A DNA stretch of 64,000 bases from Xylaria sp. FL1777. Its lineage: Eukaryota; Ascomycota; Sordariomycetes; Xylariales; Xylariaceae. This document shows positions 49,339 to 61,933 of the stretch, piece after piece (the first letter of the stretch is position 1; every line of letters begins with the position of its first letter). Location: assembly GCA_022578965.1 (NCBI GenBank), contig MU400727.1:1-64000 (forward strand), given 5' to 3'. The notes beneath the pieces are model-generated. The model had not been told where the DNA came from, did not search any database, and saw only the letters and a list, made by a program, of their open reading frames with translations. The position numbers were made by a program, and so were the translations under genes.

Positions 49339-52300
49339 TTAGTAATGCTGCTTTTTATTAAGTAAGGTTAATTATATAAAGCTTTTTTAAAAAAATAGCT
49401 AGTTATTTAATAGCTAATTAAATACTTTTAAAAGTAATACTAAAATATAAATATATGTTTTAATAAATGCTATTTTATTAAAATGGCGCAAAGTTTTTTA
49501 AATAATAGCTTGTTTTTTTTAAAGCTTGCTTTTTTTACTTATAAAATCTAAATAAAACAGTACTATTAAATAACATATTATTTTTAAGATAAATTTTTTT
49601 ATTTTTTGTTTTATATATTATATTTAAAATTATTGTTTTATTTTTTATTAATTTGTTAGTTTTTAAAGCTTAAAAAGTTAATAGTACTTAAGTTAAAGTT
49701 ATAATTAAGTTATATTTGCTTTTTAATTTATATGCAAAATTTTTAGTTTTTATAATTATTAATTTTTTAGTATTTTTTTGCTTTAGTGTTTTTTTTATTA
49801 TAACTAAAAGTATTTTAAATAATTAATTATTATTAAAAATAGCGCAGATTTTTTTATTGTTTTATATTTTTAAATTTTTAAAAAGTTTAATATTTTATAT
49901 AAAAGAAATTAAAAAAGCTACTAACGTTATATTATTATATAAGTTTTAATTTTTTTAAAAGTTTATACTTGCATATTTTTTTAAACTATGTTTTTTTAAT
50001 TTTTTTTTTGCTTTTTTTTGCTAATTGTTAGATTTTTTATTTAAGGTCTAGTATTTTTATGCTTTTTATAGCTTATTTGCTAAGCTAATAATTTAATAAA
50101 TATATATTAGTTTTTTAGTTGCTAACGTTTTTAAGCCTTTAAACTTAATTTTTTAATATAGTTTATTATTAATATAATAATTTAGCTTGTTTTAAGTATT
50201 ATATTAGCTATTATATAAAGGCTTTAAAAATATAAACTTATTTAAAACTTTATAATAAAGTTTATTTTTAGTAATAAAAAATAAATAGCTTATTTTTTAC
50301 TAACTATATATAGCAAAAAAAGCAGCAACTTTTTATTTATTTAAATAGTAGTTTTTAAGCATTTTATATATTTAACTAAATTATTAGTTTAATTAAATTT
50401 TTTTTAAGTTATATTTATATTTTTAGTAATAAAGCTGTTTTTATTAATAAATAAGTTTATAATAATGCTAAACTATACTTTAAAATTAATAATTTTAGTA
50501 ATATTTCTTTTATAAATTTTGTTTTTTATTTTTATAGTAAACTTTAAGTAAAGCTATATATATTTTTTTAGCTTTATAATGCTTAAAAATATAGCTAAAA
50601 TACTTTATAATTTTAGTAGTAAAGCTAACATAAAGCATAAATTTAAAAAGCTTAAGTGTTTTTAGTTAAAATAATTTATTAAGCTTAAGTTTTTTTTATT
50701 ATAAAATTTATACTTTAATGTTTTTTTAAATAAGTTTAAGCTATTACTGCTAGTATAATTATTATATTTTTTATAAATTTTTATTTTAAAGGGGTTAAAA
50801 GTTTAATTAGTGCTTTTTAAAACTATTAATGTTAGCTATATTAATTTTTTAAGCTTTTTTTTTTTTTTTAGCGCTATTACTGTAAAATTAGCATAAAGCT
50901 AAAGTTTAATTAAAAATACTACTTTTTCTAAAAGTAGCATAAATATAATAATTAGTAACTTTTGCTTTTTTAGGTTATTTTTAAATAACAGATATATAGT
51001 ATTATATTAGTTTAAAATTTTAAAAAGTATTTTATTAAACTTTAGCTTGTTTTTTAATGTTTAAAAATCTAAAGCAATATAAGCAAAAAATAATATTACT
51101 TAATTATTTTATTAGTTTTAATTATAAAGAACTTTTATTATTTTATAGCGTTGCTTATTTAAAAAAGCAGCTATAAAGCTAAGTTAAAACATATAAATAT
51201 ACATAATAAAACTATTATATTTTATTTTTTTATTTATTTATATTACTAAATAGTTTAATAAAAAGCTAGTTTTATAAGTGCTATTTAACGATTTATGTTT
51301 ATTAAGTTAACTAGCTAATTATAATATTAGCTAAGAACTTTTTTATGCTTTTTTAATTGCTAGCTATTAAAATTTTATATTATTTTTTAAAAAGTTTATG
51401 CTTTTATAAAAAAAAGCATTCTTTATGTTTATTTAAGTTAAAATTTCTTATAATAAAATTTTTAGTTAAGCTTTATATTTTAACTTATTGCTTTTTTTTT
51501 TTAAAATAAATTATAATATATTTAATTTAATTTGCTAATTTAAACTTTTATTAAGGTTATTTAAAAGTAATAGTATTGTTTTTAGTATTAGCTTAAGCAT
51601 TTTTGCTGCTTTAAAATATAATTTAGCTTTTATTTAAGCAATTATTTAAATAAAAACATTAAAGTACTTTAAAATTTTTAGTATAAAATTTTTAAAAGTA
51701 ATATTTATTTTTTTGTTTAAAAAGTTTTTAGATTTTTTAGCTTATATTTTTTTAAATTTTAAGCTTTTTTTTATAAGTTCTGCTTTTTAAATTTTTTAAA
51801 GCTTTTAACAATTAAAACTTTTTAGTTTTAGTAAAATACTTTGCTTGTAAAAATTATTGTTTATTTGTGTATTTTTAGTATTAAGCTAAGTAAAAAATTT
51901 ATTATTATTTAAATAAATTTTTTTAATTGTTTAACTTATAAAAGGCTTTTTTTTTTGTTTTTTAGGTTTTTTTTTATTTTTTGTTTAATAAAAAGCAGCT
52001 TTTTTAGTTAAAAGCTTATAATAATTAGCTTAAAACATATTTATGCTGATTTTTTTGCTTAATATATAGCTTTATAAAACTTTAATACTATTTATATTAT
52101 AAGAAATGCTTTATATAAAGTTTTAATTAGTTGTAATAAAGCTATTATTTAGTTTGCTATTTATTAAGTTGTTTTTTTTAATATTATAAGCTTTTGCTAG
52201 TTTTATTTTATAAAGCATACTAGTTTAATTATTAGTTTTTTTATTTAAAAATTAGTTTAGCTGCTTATTATTTAGCTAGTAAAATTTTTTTTTCTTTTAA

Positions 52301-55101
52301 CTTTTTTGTTTGCTTTTTATTTTAGCATTTAGATTTTTATTATTTAAAATAAGGTTTTTTTTTTATAATTAATAATAAGCTTTTTGTTTAAGTAGTTTAT
52401 TATTGCTTAAAATAAAATTATATATTTATTTTATTGCAGCATTAAAAATTTCTTTTTTATTTTTGTTAATTTTTATAACTTTAAAAAAAACCTTTATATA
52501 TTTAAGGCTTGCAGAAAATCTTAGTTTTTTTAAGCATTATTTAAAGTTTTAATATATAATGTTTTTTTTTTTTAATTTGTAAGTAAAGCTGCACTTATAA
52601 ACGTAATAATTATTTATGCTACATTTTTAATAAATAGTTCTTTTTGCTAAATAAAAATTATTTAATTTTATTTGTTGTAAAAAATTAAATAATTGTTTGC
52701 TTTGTTTTTGTTTTTTAAAGTTATATTTACTTTTTTGTAAATATTTAGAAGTTATAGCGTTAATGCTAAACATTTGCTTTTTTAATAGGTTTATATTAAT
52801 TTTGTAATATTATAATGCTTATAGTTTTTAATTAACTAGCTAAATATATTAATTTTGTAGTTTTTTTAGCATTTTTTTTAGTTTTTTTTTTATAATTGCT
52901 ACATTTTTTTGTTTTAATTTTAACTATTATATTTACTTAGTAATATTATTTATGTTTTAGTTATAAATAAAATGTTAAGCTAATTTTACTTGCTGTTCTT
53001 TAATAATAACTGTTTTAATAGTTAATATAGTTATATTAATAGCTAGTTTAATAGTATTAATAGCAGTATATAAAAGCTTATTAAAATTATAATTATATAA
53101 ATAATTAACTTTTTTTTATGTTTTGTATGCTTTTTTTGTTTTTTTAAAATAAAGATTTAGTTTAGACTTTTTATTAATTTAGTTGTTTAATATTTTATAA
53201 AGGTTTTTATAAAACATTTTATTTAAATTATTATATAATTTTTTAAAAAACTTTATTATTTTATTAATAGTATTTTAATTTAGCTTTTTAAGTAAACTTT
53301 AAGTAAGTTAAAAATTAAAATAGTAATTTTTTTAGGCTTTAATATTTTTAGTATATACTTAATACTAAAAAAAATAAATTTTAAAATTAGTAAAATATAT
53401 AGCTTTTAAGCAAGCTTTAAAATTTTGCAATATAATAATAGTAAACTTATTTTACTTAAAGTTTTAAAGCTTAAACTTTTGTTTAAGCAGTTTATAAGCT
53501 TTAGTTTATAACAAATAATTTTTTAGTATTATTTTTACTATTTTTTTTGTTTAAAAAGTATTATAATAAACAAAAACTTGTTTAATTTTATTAATATTTT
53601 TAAAATGCTTTATGTAAAAAAAAGCATTTAAATTGTTTAGCTATTTGTTTACTTTTAACTTATTAAATAGCAAATATTAATTTAATTTTAGGTTAAAAAG
53701 CATAAATAATAGCTTAATTTTAGCATTATGCTTATTATTAAAATAGCTTAAGCTAAATAAAGTTGCTTTAATACTTTTTAAAAACAATAAGCTAGTTATT
53801 TTTATTTTTTTTGTTTATAAGTAGTTTTAATGTTTTTTATATATTAAAGTAAAAAGATCTAACGATTTTTTATAGCTAAATTATTTAATTAAGCTATAGT
53901 TTTTAAATTTTTAAGCTATATAATAAATTAAAGTAAAGTTTATATAAAAATAACAAAAAAAGTAGGCTATAAAAGATAATAAAAGTAAGTTAAGTAAAAA
54001 TATAAGTTTAAGAAAAAAGAAAGTATAAAATGCTAGAGGTTTTTAGGTATTTTAAGTATTTAAGTTTTTTTGTGCTGTTTTTTTGGACTTTTTTTTTAAA
54101 AAACTTAATAATTTTTTTTGTTTGCGTTTATAAAAACTACTAGCTTATTTTTTATAGCTTTTTGAGTTTTTTTTTAAATGTTTTTATATTTTTGTTTTTT
54201 GTACGCTTTTATTTTTTTGTGTGCTTTATAACGTTTAGTTTTTTTGTTTTTTAGTTTAGCTTGCTTTGCTTTATATAAATCTTATTAAGCAAGCTTTATT
54301 TTTTTATAGCTTTTTATTTATAAAGGTAGCATGCTTTTTTTTTTTTTTTAAGGCTTTTTTATTTAATAATAAGTACTATAAAAAAACAATAGCTATATTT
54401 TACGCAAAGTTTTTAAGTAATAGCTAGCTTATACTTAAAAAACCTTGCTTTTTATTTTTTAATAAAGAATTATATTAGCTTAAAAAACAAAATATATTTT
54501 TAATTATTAATAGCTTTATATATTAATACGTAAACTTAGATTTATTTAATATAAATAAGCATTAAATTTGTTTGCATTATAGCTTTTAGAAGTTTTAGCG
54601 ACTTTTATTTTTTTTTGGGCTTGTTTTTTGTTTTTTTTTGCTTATATAAGAGCAATTATGCTTTTTTTTTTGTAAAGCACTAGCTTTTTAGCGAAAATTT
54701 CTTTTTTTTAGCCTTTTAAGGGTTTTTAACAAACAGTTTTCTAGCTGCACTATTTTAAAAATTATGCTAGCATTTTAATACTTAATTATTGTTTTGCTAA
54801 AAAAAATCAAAGCGCTTTACAAACTAAACTAAAAAAAACAATTTAATATTTTTATACATTTGTTTTAAGCTTTAATAATTAAAAGCTGCTAGCTTAAACG
54901 TTTATTACTAATTATAATTAAACTACTTGCGTTAAATAAGCTTTACTTATTGCTAGCTAAAGCAGCTAAATATAATATATTATGTTTTGCTTATAAAAAT
55001 TATAGCAATTAATAAATAAATAAATTAAATATATAGGTTAGCAATAATAAATTGCTTATTTGTTAGTTTTGTAGTATTATTTGTAGTAAATAAAGAATTA
55101 G
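49339..55101 (-). other. Gag/protease-side block of gypsy copy 3, unresolved
   Basis: Co-linear with 14331-20092 and 33202-38985; gag and protease are expected but not readable by eye. Confidence 0.45.
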
Positions 55102-55118
55102 CTTTACTAAGAACACTA
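55102..55118 (-). other. Putative primer-binding site, gypsy copy 3
   Basis: The coding strand reads TAGTGTTCTTAGTAAAG, identical to copy 2. Confidence 0.4.
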
Positions 55119-55119
55119 A

Positions 55120-55423
55120 TAAAATAAAGCAGTATAATTACGCAAGATTTACTATACTACTTTAATTGCAAAAAAATAAGTTATAACTTATGTATTTAAG
55201 CAATTAAGCTATATATAAATTAAAAAATTAAACAATTAATTAAAAGGCTATTTAACAATATAAAAAAAGCAACTATAGCTAATTTTCATTTTATTATGTA
55301 TTATTATTAAGTTTATACTTTAAAATTTAGCGCAATACTTATATTTTTATTTCTACTATATAACTTAGCTTAAACTTACTTTAACTAGCTAGTTAGCTTA
55401 TTTAGCTACTTTACTTTACTTTA
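55120..55423 (-). repeat. 5' LTR of gypsy copy 3
   Basis: This 304-bp partner of 40467-40770 ends ACTTTA before the ATAT duplication. Confidence 0.92.
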
Positions 55424-56456
55424 ATATGCTTTAATAAATTTCCTAAAAATAATTTTTTGTTTATTTTTTAAAAGTTTTAGCGAACTTTTTTTAAAAGTAG
55501 TTTAATAGTTTACAAAAATATAAATAGTTAGTATAATAAAATGCTAGCTTAATATTTAGCTTAATTTTAGTTATATAACTAAAATTAATTTTTTAGCTTT
55601 ATATTTTAAAATTAATTTAAATATTTATTTGTTATATATTTATTAAAATGTTTTTAGCTAAATTTTTATATATAAAAATAACTAGCTTTAATTTTAAAAG
55701 CGTTATAAATAGTTGTTTGTTTTTTTAAAACATAGTAAATTTAGCTAAATTATATAATATATTTAATTTTATATTTAAGTTATATAAATTACTATTTTGC
55801 TTTTATATAGCAATATAATTAATATATTATTTAGTGTTTATATAGCAATATAGTTAAAAAAATAGCAAAATTGCTTGTTATTTTTTTTATTTTGTTTTTA
55901 GTACTAATAAATAAGTTAAAAGTTTAGTTTTTATACGTAAATAAATTAAATTTTCTTTTTTTTTTTTTTATACATGCTTACTTTAGCTAATTAAAAAAAA
56001 TAAACTAAACAATATATTTATATATTAAAAAAAAAACAAGCATAATATAAAAAACAAATCTTTTTTTAATAAGTTAAAATAAAAATATATTATATAACTT
56101 TATTATTACTTTAGCTAATTTATAGTTTATTGCAAATAAGTTAAAAGTGCAAATATAACTATTAATTAGTATTAAATAAGCTTTATATAATTATATGTTT
56201 AATACATATATACTAAAATAAAATATAATAATCTTTATATTATAAGCTGTTTATATTTTATATATTTAAAAAAAAAAAAGGTTTATATAAAGCAAAAGTT
56301 CTTTTTTATATATAAGAACTTTATTAGCATATAAGCTAAACTAACACTAAAATTACTTTAGTTTATATAATAGCTTTTATATAAAGTAGTCTTTATATAA
56401 AACCTATTATATGTATTATATATAAAAATTATAACTAATAACCAGTTATTTTAATA
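55424..56456 (-). mobile_element. Ty1/copia-like element, left copy, 5' segment with 5' terminus
   Basis: This matches 59748-60775 of the right copia copy in inverted orientation (first four bases are the ATAT duplication). Homology between the two copies ends at 56456, where the coding strand reads TATTAAAATAACT, against TGTTAAAATAACT in the right copy. The terminus was therefore TG and marks the 5' LTR start. The inner LTR limit cannot be set because no 3' LTR of this family is in the window. The following bases GCTAG may be one half of a target duplication whose partner is lost. Confidence 0.75.
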
Positions 56457-57334
56457 GCTAGTTTTATTATTATAAACTATTTTATTTTTTAGCTTTTGTT
56501 TTATTTGCTAAATATTTATTATTTAAACTAGCTATTAATTTAATAATAGTTTTATTTTTTTTTGTTTTTTTTTTATGGTTTTTTAAAGTTTAGCTTTAAA
56601 ATAAGTAATTTTAGCTTTAAAATGTGTTATTTTTTTAAACTAATAATTAAAAGCTTTGCTAGCTTTTTAGCTAACTAGCTTTTAAGCTAATAAATTAAGC
56701 GCTATATATTAATTAGCAAGCTTTTATTAATTTTGCTAAAAATTTTAACTATTTATAAGTATATTAAAGCAAAAATTAAGCTTAAAAGTTTAAAATTTAA
56801 GTGTTTTAAATTAATTAATAATTAAAAAGTTTTTAGCTTTAGCTTTTATTATACTTTTTTTTTTAATATTATATATTTTAAAAATAATAGCTTTAAGCAA
56901 TTTTAAAAGTATATTTTAGCTGTTTTTTATGCGTTTTTTAGCATATTAAGCGTTAAAACGTTAATTTTAGCTAATTAAAATGCTTTTAAAACGTTTTTTT
57001 TTAAAGTTTAGATTTTTAAAGCTATAATTAAACTTTTTAGTAAGTATTTTTTTAGCTGTTTTTTTAATAGCAAAAAAACTTCTATATTTAACGCTTAAAT
57101 AATATAACTATAGTAAAGCTTATAAAAAATAAGCTATATTTTGTTTAATAAACAAATTGCTAAAAAAAAGTTGCTTATATAAAAATTATAGCTATTATAA
57201 ACTAATACTACTTATTTATTGCTATATTAGCTATAAATAACTAAAATAAAAAAGCTTTTAAGCTAATTTATTGCTATTTTATTGCTAGTTTATTTTTTAA
57301 GTAAAGCTTTAAACTTTTAGTTATTTTATGTAAT
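56457..57334. other. Eroded AT-rich spacer left of the tandem units
   Basis: I see no gene, no match to the flanking elements and no tandem structure in these 878 bp. Retained C is mostly in AGCT-type contexts. Confidence 0.6.
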
Positions 57335-57364
57335 AAACCTGTTATATATTAATATAACAGGTTT
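57335..57364. repeat. 30-bp palindrome at head of tandem unit 1
   Basis: The 13-bp arms AAACCTGTTATAT and ATATAACAGGTTT are perfect inverted repeats around ATTA. It is better preserved than surrounding DNA. Confidence 0.9.
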
Positions 57365-57644
57365 ATCTTTAAGGTCTTAATTTGCAAGTAATAATAGAAT
57401 TCTTAACAATAGTTTATTAAGGAGGTTTTTAAAGTACTTTTACTACTATGCATTAATAAAAGTTTTAAAGAATTAAAAATAATAAATATATTAATGCTTA
57501 GTAGTTATAAAAAATTAATAGCTAAAAAACTAAAAACTAAATAAGTAACTAAATATAAAAAGTGCATAATTATATAAATAAAGAAAACAGTAGTAATAAT
57601 TTATAAACGTTGCTTTTTTTAATAAATTTAATGCTATATTGTTT

Positions 57645-57720
57645 TAAGTTTGCAGCTTAATAAACTTAACGCTTAAATTTGTTAAGTTTAAGGCTTAATA
57701 AACTTAACGCTTAAATTTAT
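57645..57720. repeat. Two 38-bp subrepeats in tandem unit 1
   Basis: Copies start at 57645 and 57683, and a truncated third begins at 57721. Each contains AACTTAACGCTTAAATTT with a nearby TTAAGTTT, so hairpins can form within and between copies. Confidence 0.85.
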
Positions 57721-58191
57721 TAAGTTTATATATTAAACCTTTATAATAGTTTAAATATATATTTTTTTAACAAATAAAACTTTTTTTACGTATGTTTTTT
57801 TTATATTTAGCTTTTTAATTAGCTTAGTTAGCTTATTTTATAACATTATTCTTTTTTTTTTATAATTGTTGTTTTAATAATTCTATATTTTCTTTTTTAT
57901 AAGTTTTCTTTTTTTATTTTCTGTTTTTTGTTTTTTATGCTTATTATGTTTAATTAGGTTTTTAAAAAACCTTGCTTGTTGTATTTTAAACAAAAAGCTT
58001 AATAAAACTTTGCTTTGCTTTTTTTTATTAAACTAAAATTAATTAAAATAGCTTTATACTTTTACTGCAATTATTATAGCACAAAATATTTAATGTTAAA
58101 AGTTAACTTTAATTAATATATTAAATGTATTATAGCTAAACAAGCAAATTATAACGCTAAAGGTTTATTTTTAAAGCAAATATAATATAAT

Positions 58192-58221
58192 AAACCTATT
58201 ATATATTAATATAACAGGTTT
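58192..58221. repeat. 30-bp palindrome at head of tandem unit 2
   Basis: This is the same inverted repeat as 57335-57364 with a single G-to-A change in the left arm. Confidence 0.88.
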
Positions 58222-58501
58222 GCCTTTAGGGTTTTAATTTATAAGTAACAATAGAATCTTTAACAGTAGTTCATTAAAGAGATTTTTAGAGTACTTTTAT
58301 TACTATGCATTAATAAAGGTTTTAAAAAATTAAAAGTAATAAATATATTAATACTTAATAGTTATAAAAAATTAATAGCTAAAAAGCTAAAAACTAAATA
58401 AGTAACTAAATATAAAAAATGCATAATTATATAAACAAAAAAAACAGTAGTAATAATTTATAAACGTTGCTTTTTTTAATAAATTTAACGCTATATTGTT
58501 T

Positions 58502-58577
58502 TAAGTTTAAAGCTTAATAAACTTAACGCTTAAGTTTATTAAGTTTAAAGCTTAATAAACTTAATGCTTAAGTTTAT
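58502..58577. repeat. Two 38-bp subrepeats in tandem unit 2
   Basis: Copies start at 58502 and 58540, with a truncated third at 58578, matching unit 1 in number and spacing. Confidence 0.85.
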
Positions 58578-59041
58578 TAAGTTTATATATTAAACCTTTA
58601 TAGTAATTTAAATACATATTTTTTTAATAAATAGAACTTTTTTTACGTATATTTTTTTTATACTTAGCTTTTTAACTAGCTTAGTTAGCCCATTTTATAA
58701 CATTATTTTTCTTTTTTTATAATTGTTGTTTTAATAATTCTATATTTTCTTTTTTATAAGTTTTTTTTCTTTATTTTTTGTTTTTTGTTTTTTATGCTTA
58801 TTATATTTAGTAAAGTTTTCAAAAAACTTTGCTTGTTGCATTTTAAACAAAAAGCTTAACAAAACTTTGCTTTGCTTTTTTTTATTAAACTAAAATTAAT
58901 TAAAATAGCTTTATGTTTTTGCTACAATTATTGTAGCATAAAATATTTAATATTAAAATTTAACTCCGATTAATATATTAAATATATTGCAGCTAAACAA
59001 GCAAATTATAACGCTAAAAGTTTGTTTTTAAAGCAAATATA

Positions 59042-59747
59042 GCAGCTTATTTTTTAGCATAAAAAGCTAAAAAATAAATTAAACTTGCTAATAAAAAAGC
59101 ATAAAAAAATAAGTATAAAAATCTATTGTTTTAAGTAATAAAAGAAATTATAGCAAAAAAAAATAGCTGCTATTATAGCTTATAATTTAAGTAGTTTAAA
59201 AAAGCTTAAGCAAGTTAAAGCAAAAAAGCATTATATAACTAAAAAACAAAAATAATACGTTAAAACAGCATAGCTATTACTAGTTATTTTTTTAAAGTTT
59301 AATTAAAACGTACTAAACGTTTTATTTAAAGTTAATCTTTTTTTTTTAGTTTTAGCTAATTAAAGTATTAATAATAAAACTAGTTTATAATTATTTTAGT
59401 AGTTTTTAAGTATTTTTTAAGTTTTTAAGTATTATTAACGTATAAATATTTTTTTTATTTAATAAAATATTTAATATTATTGTTATTTTAACAAAAATTT
59501 AGTATATTTTTAACTTTATAAATATTTTAATTTGTTTTTATTTTTAGTTATATTTTAATAAATTTTTTAATAAGTGCTAATTTTAGTAAAAAAATATAAA
59601 AAACAAAATAAATTTGCATGTTTTTTAGTAATAATAGTTTATAGTTAATAAGTAAAATAACTTTTTTAATTTTAAAAAAACTAAATTTTTTAAATTTTAA
59701 TTTGTTGTTTAGTTGTTTTATTTTAATTTAAGAAATATTAATGTTTA
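59042..59747. other. Eroded AT-rich spacer right of the tandem units
   Basis: No gene or repeat match is visible in these 706 bp. GTTTA (59743-59747) directly before the copia terminus may be half of its target duplication; the partner would be beyond the window. Confidence 0.6.
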
Positions 59748-60775
59748 TGTTAAAATAACTAGTTATTAGTTGCAACTTTTATATATAGTACGTATAATAA
59801 GTTTTGTATAAAAACCACTTTATGTAAAAGCTATTATATAAACTAAAGTAATCTTAGTGTTAGCTTAGCTTGTATGCTAGCAAAGTTCTTACACATAAAA
59901 AAAAACCTTTGCTTTATATAAACTTTTTTTTTTTTAAACATATAAAATATAAATAGCTTATAATATAAAGATTATTATACTTTGTTTTAGCATATATATA
60001 TTAAATATACAATTATATAAAGCTTATTTAATATTAATTAATAGTTATATTTGCATTTTTAACTTATTTGCAATAAACTATAAATTAGCTAAAGTAATAA
60101 TAAAGTTATATAATATACTTTTATTTTAACTTATTAAAAAGAAATTTGTTTTTTGTATTATGTTTGTTTTTTTTTTAACGTATAAACATATTGTTTAGTT
60201 TATTTTTTTTAATTAGCTAAAGTAAGCATATATAAAAAAAAAAAAAAAAAGATTTAATTTATTTATGTATAAAAACTAAACTTTTAACTTGTTTATTAGT
60301 ACTAAAAACAAAATAAAAAAAATAGCAAGCAACTTTACTACTTTTTTAACTATATTATTATATAAATACTAAATAATATATTAATTATATTGCTATATAA
60401 AAACAAAACAGCAATTTATATAACTTAAATATAAAATTAAATATATTATATAATTTAGCTAAATTTATTATGTTTTAAAAAAACAAATAACTGCTTATAA
60501 TACTTTTAAAATTAAAGCTAATTATTTTTATGTACGAAAATTTAGCTAAAAATGTTTTAATAAGCATATAACAAATAAATGCTTAAATTAATTTTAAAAT
60601 ATAAAGCTAAAAAATTAATTTTAGTTATATAATTAAAATTAAGCTAAATATTAAGTTAGCATTTTATTATGTTAATTATTTATATTTTTATAAATTACTA
60701 AACTACTTTTAAGAAAAGTTTGCTAAAACTTTTAAAAAATAAACAAAAAATTATTTCTAAAAAATTTATTAAGGC

Positions 60776-60779
60776 GTAT
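60776..60779. other. Empty target site matching gypsy copy 3 insertion
   Basis: Where the left copia copy has ATAT-[gypsy copy 3]-ATAT, the right copy has a single ATAC (written GTAT on the plus strand) in the same flanking sequence. Confidence 0.88.
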
Positions 60780-61929
60780 AAAGCGCTTTGCTTAAAAACC
60801 TTAAGTTAAAAAAAATCTACTTAATATTAAAAACAACTATAATTTAAAAGCTTATAAAAATAGCTTATAAAAACTTTATAATTAAAAAATTAAAAAAATT
60901 ACTAAATATTTATTATATAATAACTATTTAACTATTAGTAATATTTTTAATACTAAGCTAATAGCTAAATATTTTTTTGTACAATAATTAAAATTTTTTA
61001 AACTATTTATATATTAAACTACTTTTTAAAGACTTAAGTTTTAACGTATAATTTTAAACGCAATAATATAAATATTAACTGCAATTAATTTAGCTAAATA
61101 TTAAACACTAGAATTTTTTTAAGCTATTTAATCTTTATATAATAAAAGCAAGCTATAAACTGATTTTTTAACTAATATATAAATACTTTGTTTAGTATTA
61201 TTTATTGCAAATATTAAAGCAAAAAACATATGTTTATATAATATTAAATTTAGCTATTAAAAGTACGTTTTTTAATTTACTTTTAATAAAGTTCGTATAA
61301 AACGGATTTATATCTTTTAATAAATATATTGCTTTTTAAAAAAGCTAAAACTTAAGCTAAAACTATACAAGCAAGCTATATAACTTATTATATAATAAAG
61401 CTTGTTTATTTATTACTGCTTATTAATAAATTAAAATTATAAAAAACTAATATTACGCTATATTTTTATATATTTTAAAAAATTATATAAAAAACTTTTT
61501 TATTAACTATATTAGTTTAAATAAAACGTAAAGTAAAATATACTATATAATAAATACTTATTTTAATACTAATATAAACTATAGCTAATATTAAGCTAAC
61601 TAAACAATAGTTTTTTTTATATAAATAAAAAAAAAAAACTTAAACTTAGCTTTATATAAAATATTTAAATTAATGCTTAATAAGTTTAAAAAAGCATAGC
61701 AAGCGCTTAACGCTAGCTATTAAAGCAAAATTTAACTAAATATAAACGTTATATAAGCATATTAAAATATACTAAAGTTAATTATAGCGTTAATTTTTTA
61801 AAAACTTATATATAAAGAATTTTTTGTTAATTTATAAGCATGCTTATATATAGCATTAAATAGTATAGCAAAAACTTTTATATAAAAAAACAATAAGTTA
61901 TACTTTATAAACTAAAAATATAACTATAG

Positions 61930-61933
61930 CTAT
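61930..61933. other. Empty target site matching gypsy copy 2 insertion
   Basis: The left copia copy has ATAG on both sides of gypsy copy 2; here the matching strand has one ATAG within TTTTTTATATAGCTATAG. Confidence 0.9.

Larger units (their letters stand above)
40467..55423 (-). mobile_element. Ty3/gypsy-like LTR retrotransposon, copy 3 (degenerate)
   Basis: This 14,957-bp element is the same length as copy 1 and co-linear with it at an offset of 35,008-35,009. It is inserted in the left copia element. Its left LTR begins with an unusually intact stretch (ATGGAGCAGTGCAATCGCGC). The interior is about as eroded as copy 2. Two plus-strand open stretches (47384-47590 and 48612-48833) are antisense to the integrase zinc region and the reverse transcriptase and are not genes. 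Confidence 0.92.
57335..58191. repeat. Tandem unit 1 (857 bp)
   Basis: This begins with a 30-bp palindrome and is followed directly by a second copy at 58192. The two units align from end to end and differ mainly by transitions. Contents in order: the palindrome, a featureless AT-rich 280 bp, two 38-bp subrepeats, a T-rich part, then an AT-rich tail. I found no protein coding. It could be a tandem duplication, two adjoining solo LTRs, or part of a satellite. Confidence 0.85.
58192..59041. repeat. Tandem unit 2 (850 bp)
   Basis: This is the second copy of the unit at 57335. It ends where similarity to unit 1 stops, after AAAGCAAATAT. Its palindrome has one mutated base (CCTATT for CCTGTT). 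Confidence 0.85.

Noticed and set aside
57645..58577. CRISPR-like repeat array from the 38-bp repeats
   Set aside because: There are only two complete repeats per unit, directly abutting with no spacers, in eukaryote-like repetitive DNA.
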